The notes below the pieces were generated by a model. That model was not told the DNA's origin. It made no database searches and saw only the letters and a list, made by a program, of their open reading frames with translations. This document shows, in pieces, positions 1 to 12,790 of a DNA stretch of 64,000 bases. Position 1 is the first letter of the stretch. Each line of letters begins with the position of its first letter. This DNA comes from Podospora pseudoanserina (taxonomy: Eukaryota > Ascomycota > Sordariomycetes > Sordariales > Podosporaceae): NCBI RefSeq assembly GCF_035222485.1, contig NC_085922.1, positions 2,991,001 to 3,055,000 of the forward strand, read 5' to 3'. Position numbers and translations under genes: made by a program.

Positions 1-636
1 AGAAAAATTGTTGTGTGCGGAATGCGGATGTCCAAAGTCCCCTCGGCGGGAACCCGTCCGCGCGATGCGATGGTGGTAGACAGAACCACAGGATGTTGTG
101 TGTGTTTTGTGCGACGGGACCAAAGAGGGTTGGTGATTGGTCGGCGGGAAGGAAATGTGTAAGTCCGGGTACACCTCGGGTGTTGGGTGTAGAGGGAAGG
201 ACGGGCCTCGGAAGAGACGGGTGGATTTCCCGACTCTGCCACACAAAAAAACCAAGAGCCCAAGACGGGCCGTTTTTTTTTTGCCCTCCGACGAAATCCT
301 ACTCGGATGGAGTCTGACCGCCGAGGGCCCGCGAAACGAGAGAAAAATCCTGCTGTTGCTGCCTCGGCAGAACAGTCAAGCTCTTTGACCACGTTGCGTC
401 ACAAAATGATGGCGGTGACGATGAGATGTGAGTCAAAATCAGGAAGGCTGTTATCCAAGGTTAGCGGGCTGTTCCGGCTTGTGTCGGGTAGCGCACTTTG
501 ATAAGGAAAACAAAAGACTTACCGGTTAAAGGAGGTTGCAATGGGACCGTTGACACCCAATACCCCATTACCCACCACCCACGCCTCGGCACTGGGTTGG
601 TAAGGCAAAATGCCTTGCAGTGAAAGCGACCTCTCT
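1..636. other. Left edge, no gene supported
   Basis: This is the 3' flank of the minus-strand gene that ends at 637. Only short, compositionally random frames are present. A perfect donor-like GTAAGT lies on the minus strand near 519-524, which could mark a 3'-UTR intron or a gene continuing off the left edge, but no coding frame supports it. Confidence 0.4.
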
Positions 637-1197
637 TCACTCGGAGATGGGAGTCATGGCAGTGAGCTTGCTGGACTTGCTCTTCTTGGTGGCGCTAGCC
701 CTGCGCTTGGCCTGCTGCTTCCTCTTCTCCTTCTCGGCGAGGACGAGGCGCATCACCTCGCGCTGGTAGGCCGCCCTCTCACGTTGCATCTCGAGGAGCT
801 CGGTTTCGGTGGGGTACTGAGCGGGTGGTGACTGGATGGGAGAAGCACTGCCGTTGCTGGAAGAGTCGTCCTCGTACATGTCGCTGGCGCCAAGGAGGTC
901 GTCGTCCGAGATGTATGACGAAACACGTCCCTCATAAGAATCCTGCTCGCAGAAAGACTCCCGGCGCGGCCATGATGGGAAGGCGCAGGTCGCGTCGAGT
1001 CCTCTGGTGGAAAATGGGCTGGCAGCGATATCCATGGGAGAGGCCATGGTGTGGTAGCTGCCATAGGGGCTGTAGGAGTGCGAGTAGGAGCTGCTCGTCG
1101 AGCTCGTTGATCCGTATGAGCCGTACATTGTGAGACTGTTTGATGTATGTGTCGTCGATGGTGACGTAGTAATAGTAGCTAGGCTGGAGTATATCAA
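637..1197 (-). CDS. Conserved-looking small Ser/Tyr-rich protein with basic C-terminal helix
   Basis: A single uninterrupted frame of 186 codons. I do not recognise a named family. The first half is a low-complexity Ser/Tyr/Gly/Pro region (repeated SYSPYGSYH-like text), the middle is acidic and Ser-rich, and residues about 130-175 form a likely amphipathic, strongly basic helix (ETELLEMQRERAAYQREVMR, then EKRKQQAKRRASATKKSKSSK). It resembles a bZIP-type basic segment but has no leucine zipper. The Lys/Arg cluster suggests nuclear location (inference). The true start may be the internal ATG at residue 24 (MYGSYGS) rather than residue 1. Upstream on its strand lie about 10.5 kb without genes, which could be an unusually long regulatory region or leader. 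Confidence 0.6.
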   Translation of the reverse strand: MIYSSLATITTSPSTTHTSNSLTMYGSYGSTSSTSSSYSHSYSPYGSYHTMASPMDIAASPFSTRGLDATCAFPSWPRRESFCEQDSYEGRVSSYISDDDLLGASDMYEDDSSSNGSASPIQSPPAQYPTETELLEMQRERAAYQREVMRLVLAEKEKRKQQAKRRASATKKSKSSKLTAMTPISE

Positions 1198-3176
1198 GGT
1201 GGAGATGATCTTCGACTGATGTTTCTGTTTGTTGGATGGTGAAGTTATCGTTGGAGCAGATCAGGATCCAGAGGGCCGGAGTGTGAGGATGGGGGGATCA
1301 TGAGTCTTATATCTACCTCTCGTGGATGACCAGGCATGGGAGGGCGGAAGCAAGGGTGGGTGTCCCAGGAAACAGGATACGTGGGGCAGATTGGGGACTG
1401 AGATTCCGTTTGGAGCGAAACAGGCATCTCGGGCAATGCTTGGATAGGAAAGACAAGTGACAAGTGACAAGGCAAGGGGGTGGTGGCAGGGGGAGGCGGG
1501 TTGCGGCGCGCGAAGGTATCTCGGTACGTACCCAAGTACCCTCCGTTTTTTGGGCTCCAAAGACGGAGCTTGAGTGGGATGCTGCCGTCGGGATCGTCCC
1601 CGTGTATGGGCACTCCATGATGAACACTAAATTAGCCTGCCTAGGGACCCTCGGTCGGGACAGCCACGGCCTCGAGATCCTGCCCAACCGCGGGCCTCCC
1701 CCACGCGCATGGACAAACGCTACACACCCGCGCTGCCGCTACACCTGCACGCAAACTTGCGGTGTCGATTGCATCTTGACCGCTTTGGCTTTTTTGCTCT
1801 TCGGCTCCCACCTCCCCTCCGTTTTGTATCTGTCATCATGCTGAATGAATCATCGCCGCCGGCTTACACAGCCCTTTTGTTTGTTTCCAGCTCCGAGTCG
1901 AACCCTCTATGACTTACGAGATACCACCTCGGCCGGTTGTATTTGTAAGATCGTGATACTCAGTTTCTCATTACGGGGGGCTCAGCCGACCGGAGCCCAA
2001 AAGAAACAAAATCCATCTGTCATCAAACGAGCCGGTTCCAAAATCCAAAGGGCCGGTTATTCGCAAGGGCCTCACCCTGTCCGGACGAGCTCCCCGGGAC
2101 AGAGCTGCCAGGGTTAGAGAAGTTTTTTCACCTTCTGGCGTCGCGCTCGCGCCTCGGTCCCAGCGGCTTCTCATCTCCTTGCTCCTCGGCTCCGTTCAGG
2201 CGGACGGACGGGGGTGGACATTTTCTTGTCAACGTCAACCACCATTCCGGCCCCATTCGCCGCCTTGGCCACTTCTTGTTACGCCGTAATTTTGGTTGTT
2301 GTGTGTGGTCTGGGGTTGAGAGACCACCTAGACCTTTTTTCCCCCCGCAGACCCCCCTGTTGGGCCTCTGTCTCACCGTCAGCGCCCAAGGCTGCCAGAT
2401 TTCGCACCTCCCACACCTCCTGCATGAAGTGAGGTGCCGGCGATGTACCTCGTGGAAGCCTCACCGCTCCCTGAATCCCCTCTTCCGTTTTCATGTAGCA
2501 AACGGCGGCTGCGGCAAGCGGTGCGGGCGGCAGTTGGGCATTTCTCTCAAGATACCCGTCGCTCTCCAGAGTAACAGTTGGGAGACGAGAGAAAGCCCTG
2601 ATATCAAGAAAACACAAACTGCAAGAACAGTTGGCAATGCTGCTGCATGCGCAAACAACGCATTTTTTTTTTCTTTGCCAGTGTGGGCTTTTGTTTTCTG
2701 TCATTTTTTGCATCAGGCAGTTTGCTTTTCCATCCCTTTTTCATTTCTGTCTCTTCCTTGCAGATGTTTTTGTTTGTGATGGAGGGTTGTCCAGACCACA
2801 GTGCAAGTGACCTATCACGAAACCCCTCATGGCTATCAACCAACCACCACCAACTACTGAAATTTCAGTCAACAAAAACAAAACTATATTTTTCATGCCT
2901 AGCTGATTCACCGATCTGATGGGTCAAGGGCAAACTCCACATACCTAGCTATCTATCAAACAGGGGCCAAAAACCTTGATTTTCCATATCTCTCAAAAGC
3001 CTCTCAGCTACAAAGCGGACTCTCTCCGTTTCCCCATCTTATCAGTTATCACTTACACGGACGACGACGGGCCTCTCCGTCTGGGGTAAGAGATCGGTCG
3101 TGAAAGGGCGGACCCGAAACCCCTCCCCCACACACCACACACACTACACTTTTTGCGATGGAAATGGAAATATCTA

Positions 3177-3202
3177 TACACACACACACACACGCACACA
3201 CC
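3177..3202. repeat. (CA)n microsatellite
   Basis: A short run of CA dinucleotides with one G interruption. A second CA-rich patch lies about 50 bases upstream. Both are in non-coding DNA. Confidence 0.85.
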
Positions 3203-5288
3203 CCATCTCGAACCCAACGAAATGGAAAATGGCAATCATGGTACAACCCGAGGAGAACAGCCTGCAGTGTGAAAAGGGGGAATGATGAAGAAGAACCAAC
3301 AAGCTGTAGCACGGCATTTCTTGGGAGACAAAAGAACACCCATCACCACCCTCGGCCGCCAACGCGCATTTTCGCAAACTGATAATTCCAGAGCATATAT
3401 CCGTAAGGTATGGTAGGGCAGAGGCTGACGTTGGCCTTCTCTAGATTACGATTTACACACACAACACAAGCAACCCACCGTCGTCGGTGTTGCTATCTGT
3501 CAGCAGCAGCGGCACTTTGTCCAAAATAGCTGCTGCCTCGTTTAACCACCATGCGATGCTTCGCTGTTCCTGACCATCAATCATTTTGCCTGACCGTTGG
3601 TTAACCTGCCTTACCGCCCCGGTTCTTGCTTGCGCACAAGTTGGCAACGTCATGCGCTTCACACTTCTTTGCCTTGTTGGTCTTGTTTTAGCTCCCGACG
3701 GTTGTTGCGCTTCCGTTGCTATCGGCCGGATAACAAACACCACCTAGACTACACCGAATGAATGACGAACAAAACACGGAATCAAACGCACTCGCCCTGT
3801 TTTTTGTCCGTTGCAAGAAAACTCACCGATCAAGTCGCCGACCACCGGCCCGTTTACGTCGTTCGGACTTGCTCCCAAATCCAGTTTTCCAAATCCTCTA
3901 GGTAATATTGTTGGTGACGACGGTTGGTGACACCCCCAAAACTTGTGTAGCAATGCATTTCCCAAGTTTACGGTGTTGACTGCGCCTCCCTTCTCCTGCA
4001 AAGTACAAAGATGAATGCGTATATCTATAGGGCTGCCTACGAGGGAGAGAGAGAGGGTTTGTTACACCAAGTTGGATGGCCACCATGGAATTTCGCGGGC
4101 GGGCGGTTACGGATAATGTGCATCACTCCCCCGCGCCCCCGCCTGCGCCGCTGACCTTCTCCATACGCCGTATTTGGGGGTTGCTCTCTGTCGAGTCAGA
4201 GTCGTGATTCTGTATACATGACCTATAGGGCAGAGAGGTGTGATTGCGGCGGTGAGGTTCTTTTAGAAATACCGATTGTCCGAATGCTTCACACCATTAC
4301 CGTCGCTCGGGAGGTTATGCGAGGACCGAAAGGGCTGGATGGGGATTACCTATCGCCGAGAAAGGAGAGTATTGCTTACTCTTGGTCCGGGGGATGAGAG
4401 GCGCGGGGGACTGTGATAATGGATGACGACTTCTTTGTTGGAGTGTTTGTGTTACGCATGTAGGGGGTGGTCGGTATTTGCGATTTGGCGGCGATGAGAT
4501 GGCAGACAACATGCGAAGTAATCAATATGCCGCGATACCGACACCGCAACTTGTCGTGAGAATCGGTGGTGATGGTGTTGTTGTTGTTGCTTGCTGCTTG
4601 GTGCTTTCCGATACCTGGCCGATGAACGGTGCCTCGCTGTCCGTTTGGGAGGGGTCGGAACGGAATCGAGGGGTTGAGATGTGTGTGGTATCGATGATAG
4701 GATACGATTAGATAGGTAGGTTGACGCGGATGGCTGTCCTCCCGGCCGGTACACTCGGATCGCGTACTTTCAACTACACTTGTATGCGTGCTGTATGCGC
4801 TGTTGACGCTTGACTTTGACATGCAGCAGCCTTTCACCGTCAGTTTGGTTTTTGCTGGTTCGAAATTCTGACGTATGTGTGTATGACAAGATGAACTCCG
4901 GCCCGGTTGAGCTTGCCCTGTTCCATCAACAGCCAGCGAAAACCGGATTGTTTCAAAGGGTCCAAGAAACGTTACCTTGCTTGTTGGTGGTGAAAGTGTC
5001 GTGCAGACCGCTTTTCGCTTTGGCTTTCCCCAGATTCTGGTGGCCGTTGCTGATTTGCTCAGGATCTCCATGTCAACTCCCGGACCGCTCCAGCCTGCGG
5101 ATCAGAGGCCCACATGCTCTCCGGAAGGCGGGTCCCACCTGAAAATGTGGAGAAACAAGGCTGCTCAGCGCTGCTTGGTTCTTTCCAGACCTTCTGCTGG
5201 ACCTTTCTCCAACAAGAATATCACCAAAAAGAAGGGTTGTGGTTGTTTGAGTAATCCCCATCGTGATAAGCATACACATAACACACGT

Positions 5289-5303
5289 GTAAGTAAGTAA
5301 GTA

Positions 5304-5339
<36 letters not shown>

Positions 5340-5340
5340 G
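5289..5340. repeat. Compound tetranucleotide microsatellite
   Basis: Six GTAA units run directly into six GCAA units, ending GCAG. The clean switch suggests a T/C change that then spread by slippage through half of an older uniform array. Confidence 0.9.
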
Positions 5341-6282
5341 GTACCCTACATTCGTCGCCACCTCTATCGTCCCAGCCAGTAAAGAAGACTGCTTCGGCGC
5401 GTTTTCGGCTTCATCTCATCAAAGATACCGTCGAACGTTCCATCACGATCCGGTAGAGCTAGGAAATGCGACACAAAATTGGAAAAAAAAAAAAGAAAAA
5501 AAAAAGGGAGATCAGAGCGCGAGGTCAGGGCGAGCAATGCTCGGACCCAGAAACCACTCCCGCGTGTTTCGTGGTCGACGCGGTTCACGTCTTCCGTTTT
5601 CCCCAGTTTTTCATCTCGAAGCCACGAGTTGACGCCATGAGCTAAGCGAGAGCGAAAGATGCGATAGACGATAAAAACCAAACTGGTGGTAAATTGGTGG
5701 CGCTGGAGGCCAAGAAAGCCCGAAAAAGAAACAGCAGAGCAGCCATCTTCATTTACCATTTGTTCACATTGCCAGAATATTTTCGTATTCACCTCAATTG
5801 ATTTTCTTCTTTTTTGCTGCCACTCATGCGTACCACCTCACCGCAAATTGTGAGGGCCTAGACAGCGCATAGCGGGAGATACCCTAATCTAAGATCCTTC
5901 GTGTCTGCACAGAGTTGCATACCCGTCAACCGCGTACCGGACCGGCTTCGTCATCCGGGCTCTCCCTATATGATGGAAGAAAGTTTGTTGGTGATGTTAT
6001 CACTTCTCAGATACGCTAGCCGGTTGCTCACATTCCGGTTTTGCTTCCGTTGGCCGGGAGGACTTCCCGTTGGCCGCCAGCAATCAGCCAGGTCTGGGAT
6101 CACCAAACACTACCGCGCGCCGGCAGGGCATCCGGGAATCAAGGCGGTCAAAGCGCGTTCAGCTCCCTCACCTCCGTGCCATGTTCGTCCAGTCTCCTCT
6201 CCCACCACCGTATCCGCCCTTCCGACCGACCGTTCAGCCAGGAATTCAGCCGTCCCAGCAATCCCCCCCCCCTATTCTATCC

Positions 6283-6315
6283 CTTGCCCTTGACCCTGAC
6301 CCTGACCCTGACCTG
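6283..6315. repeat. CCTGAC hexamer tandem repeat
   Basis: About four copies of CCTGAC preceded by two related CCCTTG copies. It looks telomere-like at first glance (compare CCCTAA), but the unit differs and the array is tiny. It is a simple repeat in non-coding DNA. Confidence 0.75.
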
Positions 6316-9300
6316 GTCCAGCCAGAGAAACGGAATCCACGGTCAAGAAAACGGTGAACGGTCTCGGTGGACATGTGAACCGTGCAATGCCCACCCCATG
6401 TCCGACGATGCGGCCGGAAGCTGTCCCGGAGGCTTGTCGGGTCTCTCAATTGCCCTGTTTGGGACCTGTCAGGGCCTAACGGAGAATGGGATCAACACAA
6501 GATTGCAGGCAATTCATCCCGACCGACACCGAGGCCGGCATTACCGGTAGCTTTTTTTTCTTGCTTTTGGGCATTGATGTCGTCGACATGTCACGCGGAC
6601 ACCGGCGACGACAACTCGCAATTTGAGTGTCGAGAAAGAGACAATTATTGCGAGGGGGTCATCACCACCACGAAGCGTGGGGAGGTCCCCTGAGAATTGC
6701 TTCTTGTCGCACGCATTCTCGAGGCACATAGAAAACGGAATCCTATCCCTTGCTCCCCTCCCTATCGCCGCGGTGTGTCCAGCTTATCGGAAGGGGAAGC
6801 GCCCAGCCCGCACACACCGAGGATCTGGGAGAGTGGACCTTGTCCGGGGAAATGAGGGTCGCTCGCGCGGGGGATTCGGGAACGCATGGGATTACAATTC
6901 CCTCATCCCTCCCATCCTCCAAATTTTCTCGCATCCCACTCCTTCCTTCCTTCTTTCTCACCTCGGTCGGGGAAGGTCGCCATTTCGCGCGACGTCGCGG
7001 GCAGGGGGGGCGGCGGCCTTCGGCGTGGGGGTGGGGGGTAGCTAGAGTTGATAATCGGCTGGCCCAAGGGAACGGGAAAGAGAAGCAGGAAAAGGAAAGC
7101 GAAATGTTTCAAAACACCATCCCAGTCCACCAGTCCTGATAATCGATAACCCCCACATGCATCATTCTGCGTGCTTTCGCATCTGCCTCAGGATGCTCAA
7201 AACGATGCTGCTGCCCGCTCCCACGCCTCTTGGCTTGTGAAAAGGGCCAGGAGCACCAAAACCACCGCGACCTTCCTGGTCCGGAAGCTCGGTAAGCATC
7301 GCAGCGTCGTCGCATGGGAGCGACTACTCTGGGTACGGAAAGTGTCAAAAAACTTCTCGAAGCCTGCATGGAAGGGTGGAGGTAATATCGGCCACCCGGG
7401 GACGGCTGTTTACACTCTTTCGGATGAATTTGGGTCCTAGGAGTTCTCCACGATGCCTTGCACCTTACAAAATCTACAACCGACGGTAAAAGGGCGCATC
7501 ACATGCTTACTCCGGCGCCTCCGTCATCCTCAGACCTCAGTCAACAAGTACCACCACCACGAGGATCAAAACGGCCGTCTCGCGTCGAGACACCCACTTC
7601 CCCAGAGTTTCACAGAACGGAGCCTAGGCTACTGGCAAAGGGACCTTTGGCCTATCCTCTCTAATCTGAGGCTGTGCGAGCATGTGTAAGACGGGACGGG
7701 GCGGTAATGTCGGTCGTGTGTCTTGCGGCTTGGATGCGGAGGTAGGTTGAAGAATGACTCAACCAACGTTCATATGTCAGCCAGGCGAATTCCTCATCAC
7801 CAGACCCGGGAGCCTATACGACCTCGGGATCTGGACAGGAGCATCTGATACGATGATGCCAACCACCAGTCTTTTCTCTTCGACATGGTGAAAGTCAAAC
7901 AAAAACAGGGAAACCCGCCCATGACGCAGCTTTTGCCATTTGTTCTCCCCTTTCCCAAATGTTAAACCGAGGCTTGTGTGGTCCAAGAAGTGTTGGCCCC
8001 GACGAGTTGTCAACCACACAGAACACAGATGCTCAATCTGGAAGTTTTGACTGGATGAGGCGAAATGCCCAACTCAGCGCTCCTCGCTCCTGTCCCACCG
8101 TTGAACTGGCCCGCGATACCTATGCGGTCACAGCCTAAAATGGCTGTGCTCCATTTCAGGCCCGACAAACCCACCCAGCCTAGATTCCCAAAAAGACACA
8201 TTTTCCTCCAATGGATGGTGTAAGTGCAATTCTGGGCCCTCTCATTGGTGGTGGTGCGAGCGAGTTGGTACGGATTAGAAATGCAGCGTTTCCCACCTAC
8301 CCAAATCTGCAGGTTGCATCTTTTGCATTGCATATACAGCAAAAGCGAGGTACCTGCTGACCGTTGAATCGGGGCCTTTTCTCTTCGCCGGTGTCGATCC
8401 GCAGATCCGGCGATCGGTCGGTGGTGTTGGGGTTGTTAACCCCGACGGTTGATAGTCGGGCTGGTGCGGAGAGTTGTGGGGCAGTTATCGGTGCGGGGCC
8501 GACATGCGGGGCCGATGTGGACTCCGGTTTATTACACAAAGGACACATGGCGCTGGGATACGGCTGGGTCAGTTGACTCCGGGCTTGTCGGGATGGTATT
8601 CCGAGTTGGTTCCGAGTGAGGTTGGAGTGTATCGCCGATATGTCGCACGAGGCAAACTAGCAACTGCGATTCAACTGGCAGCATTCCTCTCATCCAGGAG
8701 CAACATCGACTTTATCCCATACGTGGAACCATCTCAGCACTTCCAGAAGCAAAGCATACAGCCACTACCGGAACCATACAACATTGCTCCAGATAACATC
8801 CCAAGTTTCATCTCACATCACCAACCCTCCTCACTCCCCTCCAAACCACGTCCATTCAAGCAGACCAACTCCACATCTCCCTCTCTTGTACCCTCTACTT
8901 CTCCCCCCTCACATCGGAGAGATAACTAACCTTAGCTACAGCAGTCTAGCCAAAAATTCCAAGGGCGCCAATGCAAGAGATCAGATCAAACCGCGATCTC
9001 CATATGCCTGAACTCTCCTCACCTCCAATACCACCCTATCAACCCCAATAAGAGCCCAGATCCGGGGATAAGCAAAGCTGTCACGTACAGCATCTCATAC
9101 ACTACCACCGTGATTCTCCTGCCTTGAGGAGGGGTAGATGTAGAACAACTCCTATCTCACATTTCAAGGGGGAACGTTGCTTTGGTGGTCGTTGCACATT
9201 GTGATATGATACACTTATCATCCTGGGACAAGCTTTCTCCCTAAACCAAACAAATCAGATATACCACACCTCCCAAGCTATATAACTTCCCGCGATGCCA

Positions 9301-11696
9301 AATTGTGATGGCGGCTATACGAGACACGTAACTAAAGTAGGGCCAGGGAGGGTGGGCTTGCATGAGCGTTCAGTCACGTTATTTCATCCCTTTCCTATCA
9401 TCCCTTATCCTCCAGCGTTCGCTTATTATAGTAAGTTGACTCACATTTTGTGACAAGCAAACATGATTTTCGCCGCCCGCTGGAAAATAAATGAGTAGGC
9501 ATAACACGAGCTTTTTGACATTTGAGGGGGGGGAAGAAAGTGTGAGTTGTGACGGCGACAGCTTACAGGCCACAAGACAGCCAATCAGAGCTGGGAATCA
9601 CTTACACGTTTTTGCTTGGCGGTGATTCGTTCGTTTTTTTGCAGGCTGCCTTTTCTTGCGATGACCCCCGCGCACACACAGAAACCTTTTGCAAATGAAA
9701 AATAGTTTACAAGAGAGATATGTTTATGCCTTACCGAGCACCCCCCCCCTTTCTGGATCATGTGGAAATTCCCTTTTGTTTAGGAGCTTCTAGGCATCGG
9801 GATGTGTCGGTTTAAATGTACCGTTCCAAAGTGAGGGGTCAAAGGAGGGGGTGGGTGGGTGATAGAGAGAGGGAAGAAATCCCGCCGAGCACAACCCAAC
9901 AACAACTGAGGGAGCAAAAGTTACACCCGCGCCACCCTCACACGGAATACCGCCGACTCGAAAAGCGGCAAGGTAAGGCGAAGGGCCGAAATGCGGAGGG
10001 GGGTTGTCTTTCAGGGTGTCTGGACCTAAAGAGGGGAAAACGAAACATCAAAATCTAGATTTTTGTCGTGCTTAGATCTAGGCGCGGCGGTTACGGGCGC
10101 GCGCGCGGGGTAGGGTAGGTTAGTGTAAAAGCACAAGCGGTGTGTTGTAAGTTCAACAATGGATGGGGATAGGTCCCCCCACCCCTCGCCTCATCTTTCC
10201 GATGCCTAGATTATCGTCAATGTCGATGTGGAAATGGGTAGGTACCAACGTTTCCAAAAAGATGGGGAACTACACAAAACGGTGAAGGAGGGGATTATTG
10301 GCAAATTAGGTTACCTGCCTTAAGAAGTCTCATCTTTAGTCTTTGATCGATCTACCATTCCGATTCAGATTTTTCTCATCGGAAAGCGGGTAGGTACATT
10401 TGGCTTCTGGTGTGTACACAAGCCAATTTACAATTTCGTGGGGTTGGTCGGGAGTTGGGGTGTACCGTGTGTTGTTGTGTGGTGCGACTTACACACACCT
10501 CTCACACTCTCTCTACCTACCCGCTGGCCCTATCCTATTCCTTGATGCCTTCCAGGTTTTTGCTGGCCTGTACCCCGCGTTTAGGTCTCGACACGCCGGC
10601 AGCAAAAGCACAGAATTGTCACACTCAACCTTCGCTCATTGGAATTTCCACAAACGAGAGAAAGCTGGGGCAAGGTTTGCTCTTGGAAGGAGGGGCAGAA
10701 AGAGAGAAACGCACAACTGTGCCCAACTGATTGAAAGTGGAAAGTTTGATGAGCTGGCCGGCATGGAAAAGCCCACACACACCAGAAACTTACCAAAAGG
10801 TCAGGTTTAAGGTAGGTCTCAAGGAGGTTGGGCGTTTTTTTTTGAAGCTTCATCAAGGCATGTCAAATGAGGGAGAAATGTAATTCATCAATTAGACATT
10901 GCCAGCGAAGCTTTCTGAGGGGCAAGCATGGGGGGTAGCTTCCATCTTTGAGCAGAGCTGGAGATTACCAACCGATTTGATATTGGTCGTCGTCGTAGAA
11001 ACCAGGCGTGGTGTGGGTTTGAGGGAGAAAGAAAACGGTGCTGCAATGTCATGTTGCCCCTCCATTGTTGGAATGCACGACTGCCCTATCTGCCTATGCT
11101 GCGGGCCGGTGGACTCTGCTGCTGGAGTTTGAGAAAAAGGTCAAGATTGAGGCTGAGCAGGTATCGTGGTATTCGCTGTCAAAGGGTCTGGTGATACTCT
11201 CGCCATCTTGGCCGCTCGAGATATGTGCCCAAGTAGGCAACCCACGGGCGCCTGGCCGAGCCACGACACCGCGTAGTTTTTAGCATCTAGGCAGCATCTG
11301 ACTGTGGTAGTCTCAGTGGTATAGTAGTTCAATTTGCCTGAACAAATCAGACTATCTTTGGGAGGGATATCTGCTACAGAGCCCAAGGTGAATGACGAGT
11401 GATGTCATTGGGACCCTGATGAAAACTAAACAATGGATAGTATCCACAACTCCACCTCGAATATCTCCACCGCAACCACCACCAAACAGCATAAGACAAA
11501 GACTCACAGTCAGTAAATTATAGGCATCAGACTGAGGAAATAATAAAATATGCCTCATTCAGGCATCAGGCAAATTGCAAGCTTCTTGTGGCCTGGTTTG
11601 GCGTGATACTCGAAGGTAAGAGGGGGCCGAAAGGTCGTGAAACACTTCACAAACTACCTAAAATAAACCGAAAGAATGTTACTTGATTAGTGCCGT

Positions 11697-12790
11697 CTAT
11701 CCAGAATTATCCTGAGCCTTAATATCCGCCCCGTTGTCGATGAGGAGCCGCGCGATAGCCTCGCGGCCATACCGTGAGGCCAAAATCAGTGCCGTTGATC
11801 CATGATTGCTACGAGCTTTAATATCCGCTCCGTTATCGATGAGGAGCCGCGCGATAGCCTCGTGGCCATTCTGTGAGGCCAAAATCAGTGCCGTTGATCC
11901 AGAACTATCCTGAGCCTCGATATCCGCCCCGCTGTCAATAAGGAGTCGCGCGATAGCCTCGTGGCCATACCGTAAGGCCAAAATCAGTGCCGTTGATCCA
12001 TGATTGCTACGAGCTTTAATATCCGCTCCGTTATCGATGAGGAGCCGCGCGATAGCCTCGTGGCCATTATGTGAGGCCAAATTCAGTGCCGTCCATCCAG
12101 AATTTGTATGAGCCTTAATATCCGCCCCGCTGTCAATGAGGAGTCGCGCGATAGCCTCGTGGCCATTCTGTGAGGCCAAAATCAGTGCCGTCCATCCAGA
12201 ATTATCCTGAGCCTTAATATCCGCCCCGCTGTCAATGAGGAGTCGCGCGATAGCCTCGTGGCCATACTGTGAGGCCAAAATCAGTGCCATTGATCCATAA
12301 TTATCCTGAGCCTTAATATCCGCTCCGTTATCGATGAGGAGTCGCGCGATAGCCTCGTGGCCATTCTGTGAGGCCAAAATCAGTGCCGTCGATCCAGAAC
12401 TATCCTGAGCCTCGATATCCGCCCCGCTGTCAATGAGGAGCCGCGCGATAGCCTCGTGGCCATTCTGTGAGGCCAAAATCAGTGCCGTTGATCCAGAACT
12501 ATCCTGAGCCTCGATATCCGCCCCGCTGTCAATAAGGAGTCGCGCGATAGCCTCGTGGCCATACCGTAAGGCCAAAATCAGTGCCGTTGATCCATGATTG
12601 CTACGAGCTTTAATATCCGCTCCGTTATCGATGAGGAGCCGCGCGATAGCCTCGTGGCCATTCTGTGAGGCCAAAATCAGTGCCGTCGATCCAGAATTAT
12701 CCTGAGCCTTAATATCCGCCCCGCTGTCAATGAGGAGCCGCACGATAGCCTCGTGGCCATTCTCTAGAGCCCGGTAAAGTGGCCTATATC
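11697..12790 (-). repeat. Near-identical 99-bp ankyrin-coding repeats
   Basis: About eleven tandem 33-codon units with core GHEAIARLLIDSGADI, differing mainly at a few positions (N/S, W/S, AQD/ARS/AHT, S/N before GAD). A 230-bp stretch at 11839-12068 is base-for-base the same as 12433-12662, six units apart (594 bp), showing recent multi-unit duplication or gene conversion. This is the high-internal-conservation type of repeat domain known from fungal NLRs, where unit number and variable residues set specificity. Confidence 0.93.

Larger units (their letters stand above)
1198..11696. other. 10.5-kb stretch without a supported gene
   Basis: No frame here combines length, codon bias and a recognisable product. 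The longest (about 4376-5071 minus, 231 codons; 6041-6550 plus) read as low-complexity or random text. The DNA has many pyrimidine tracts, C runs, poly(A/T) runs and microsatellites, as in long untranslated leaders and promoters of fungal regulatory genes. A short minus-strand frame at 8297-8548 starts MCPLCNKPE and carries CxxC pairs, but has no partner exon I can join to it. Composition stays near that of the rest of the window, so the region is not a block of RIP-mutated repeats. Confidence 0.5.

Noticed and set aside
4376-5071. 231-codon minus-strand frame in the gene-poor region
   Set aside because: No codon bias, no domain, and it is Thr/Ser/His-rich as expected of random reading of this DNA.
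6283-6315. Telomere-like repeat
   Set aside because: The unit is CCTGAC, not CCCTAA, with only about four copies. It is a simple repeat, not an internal telomere.
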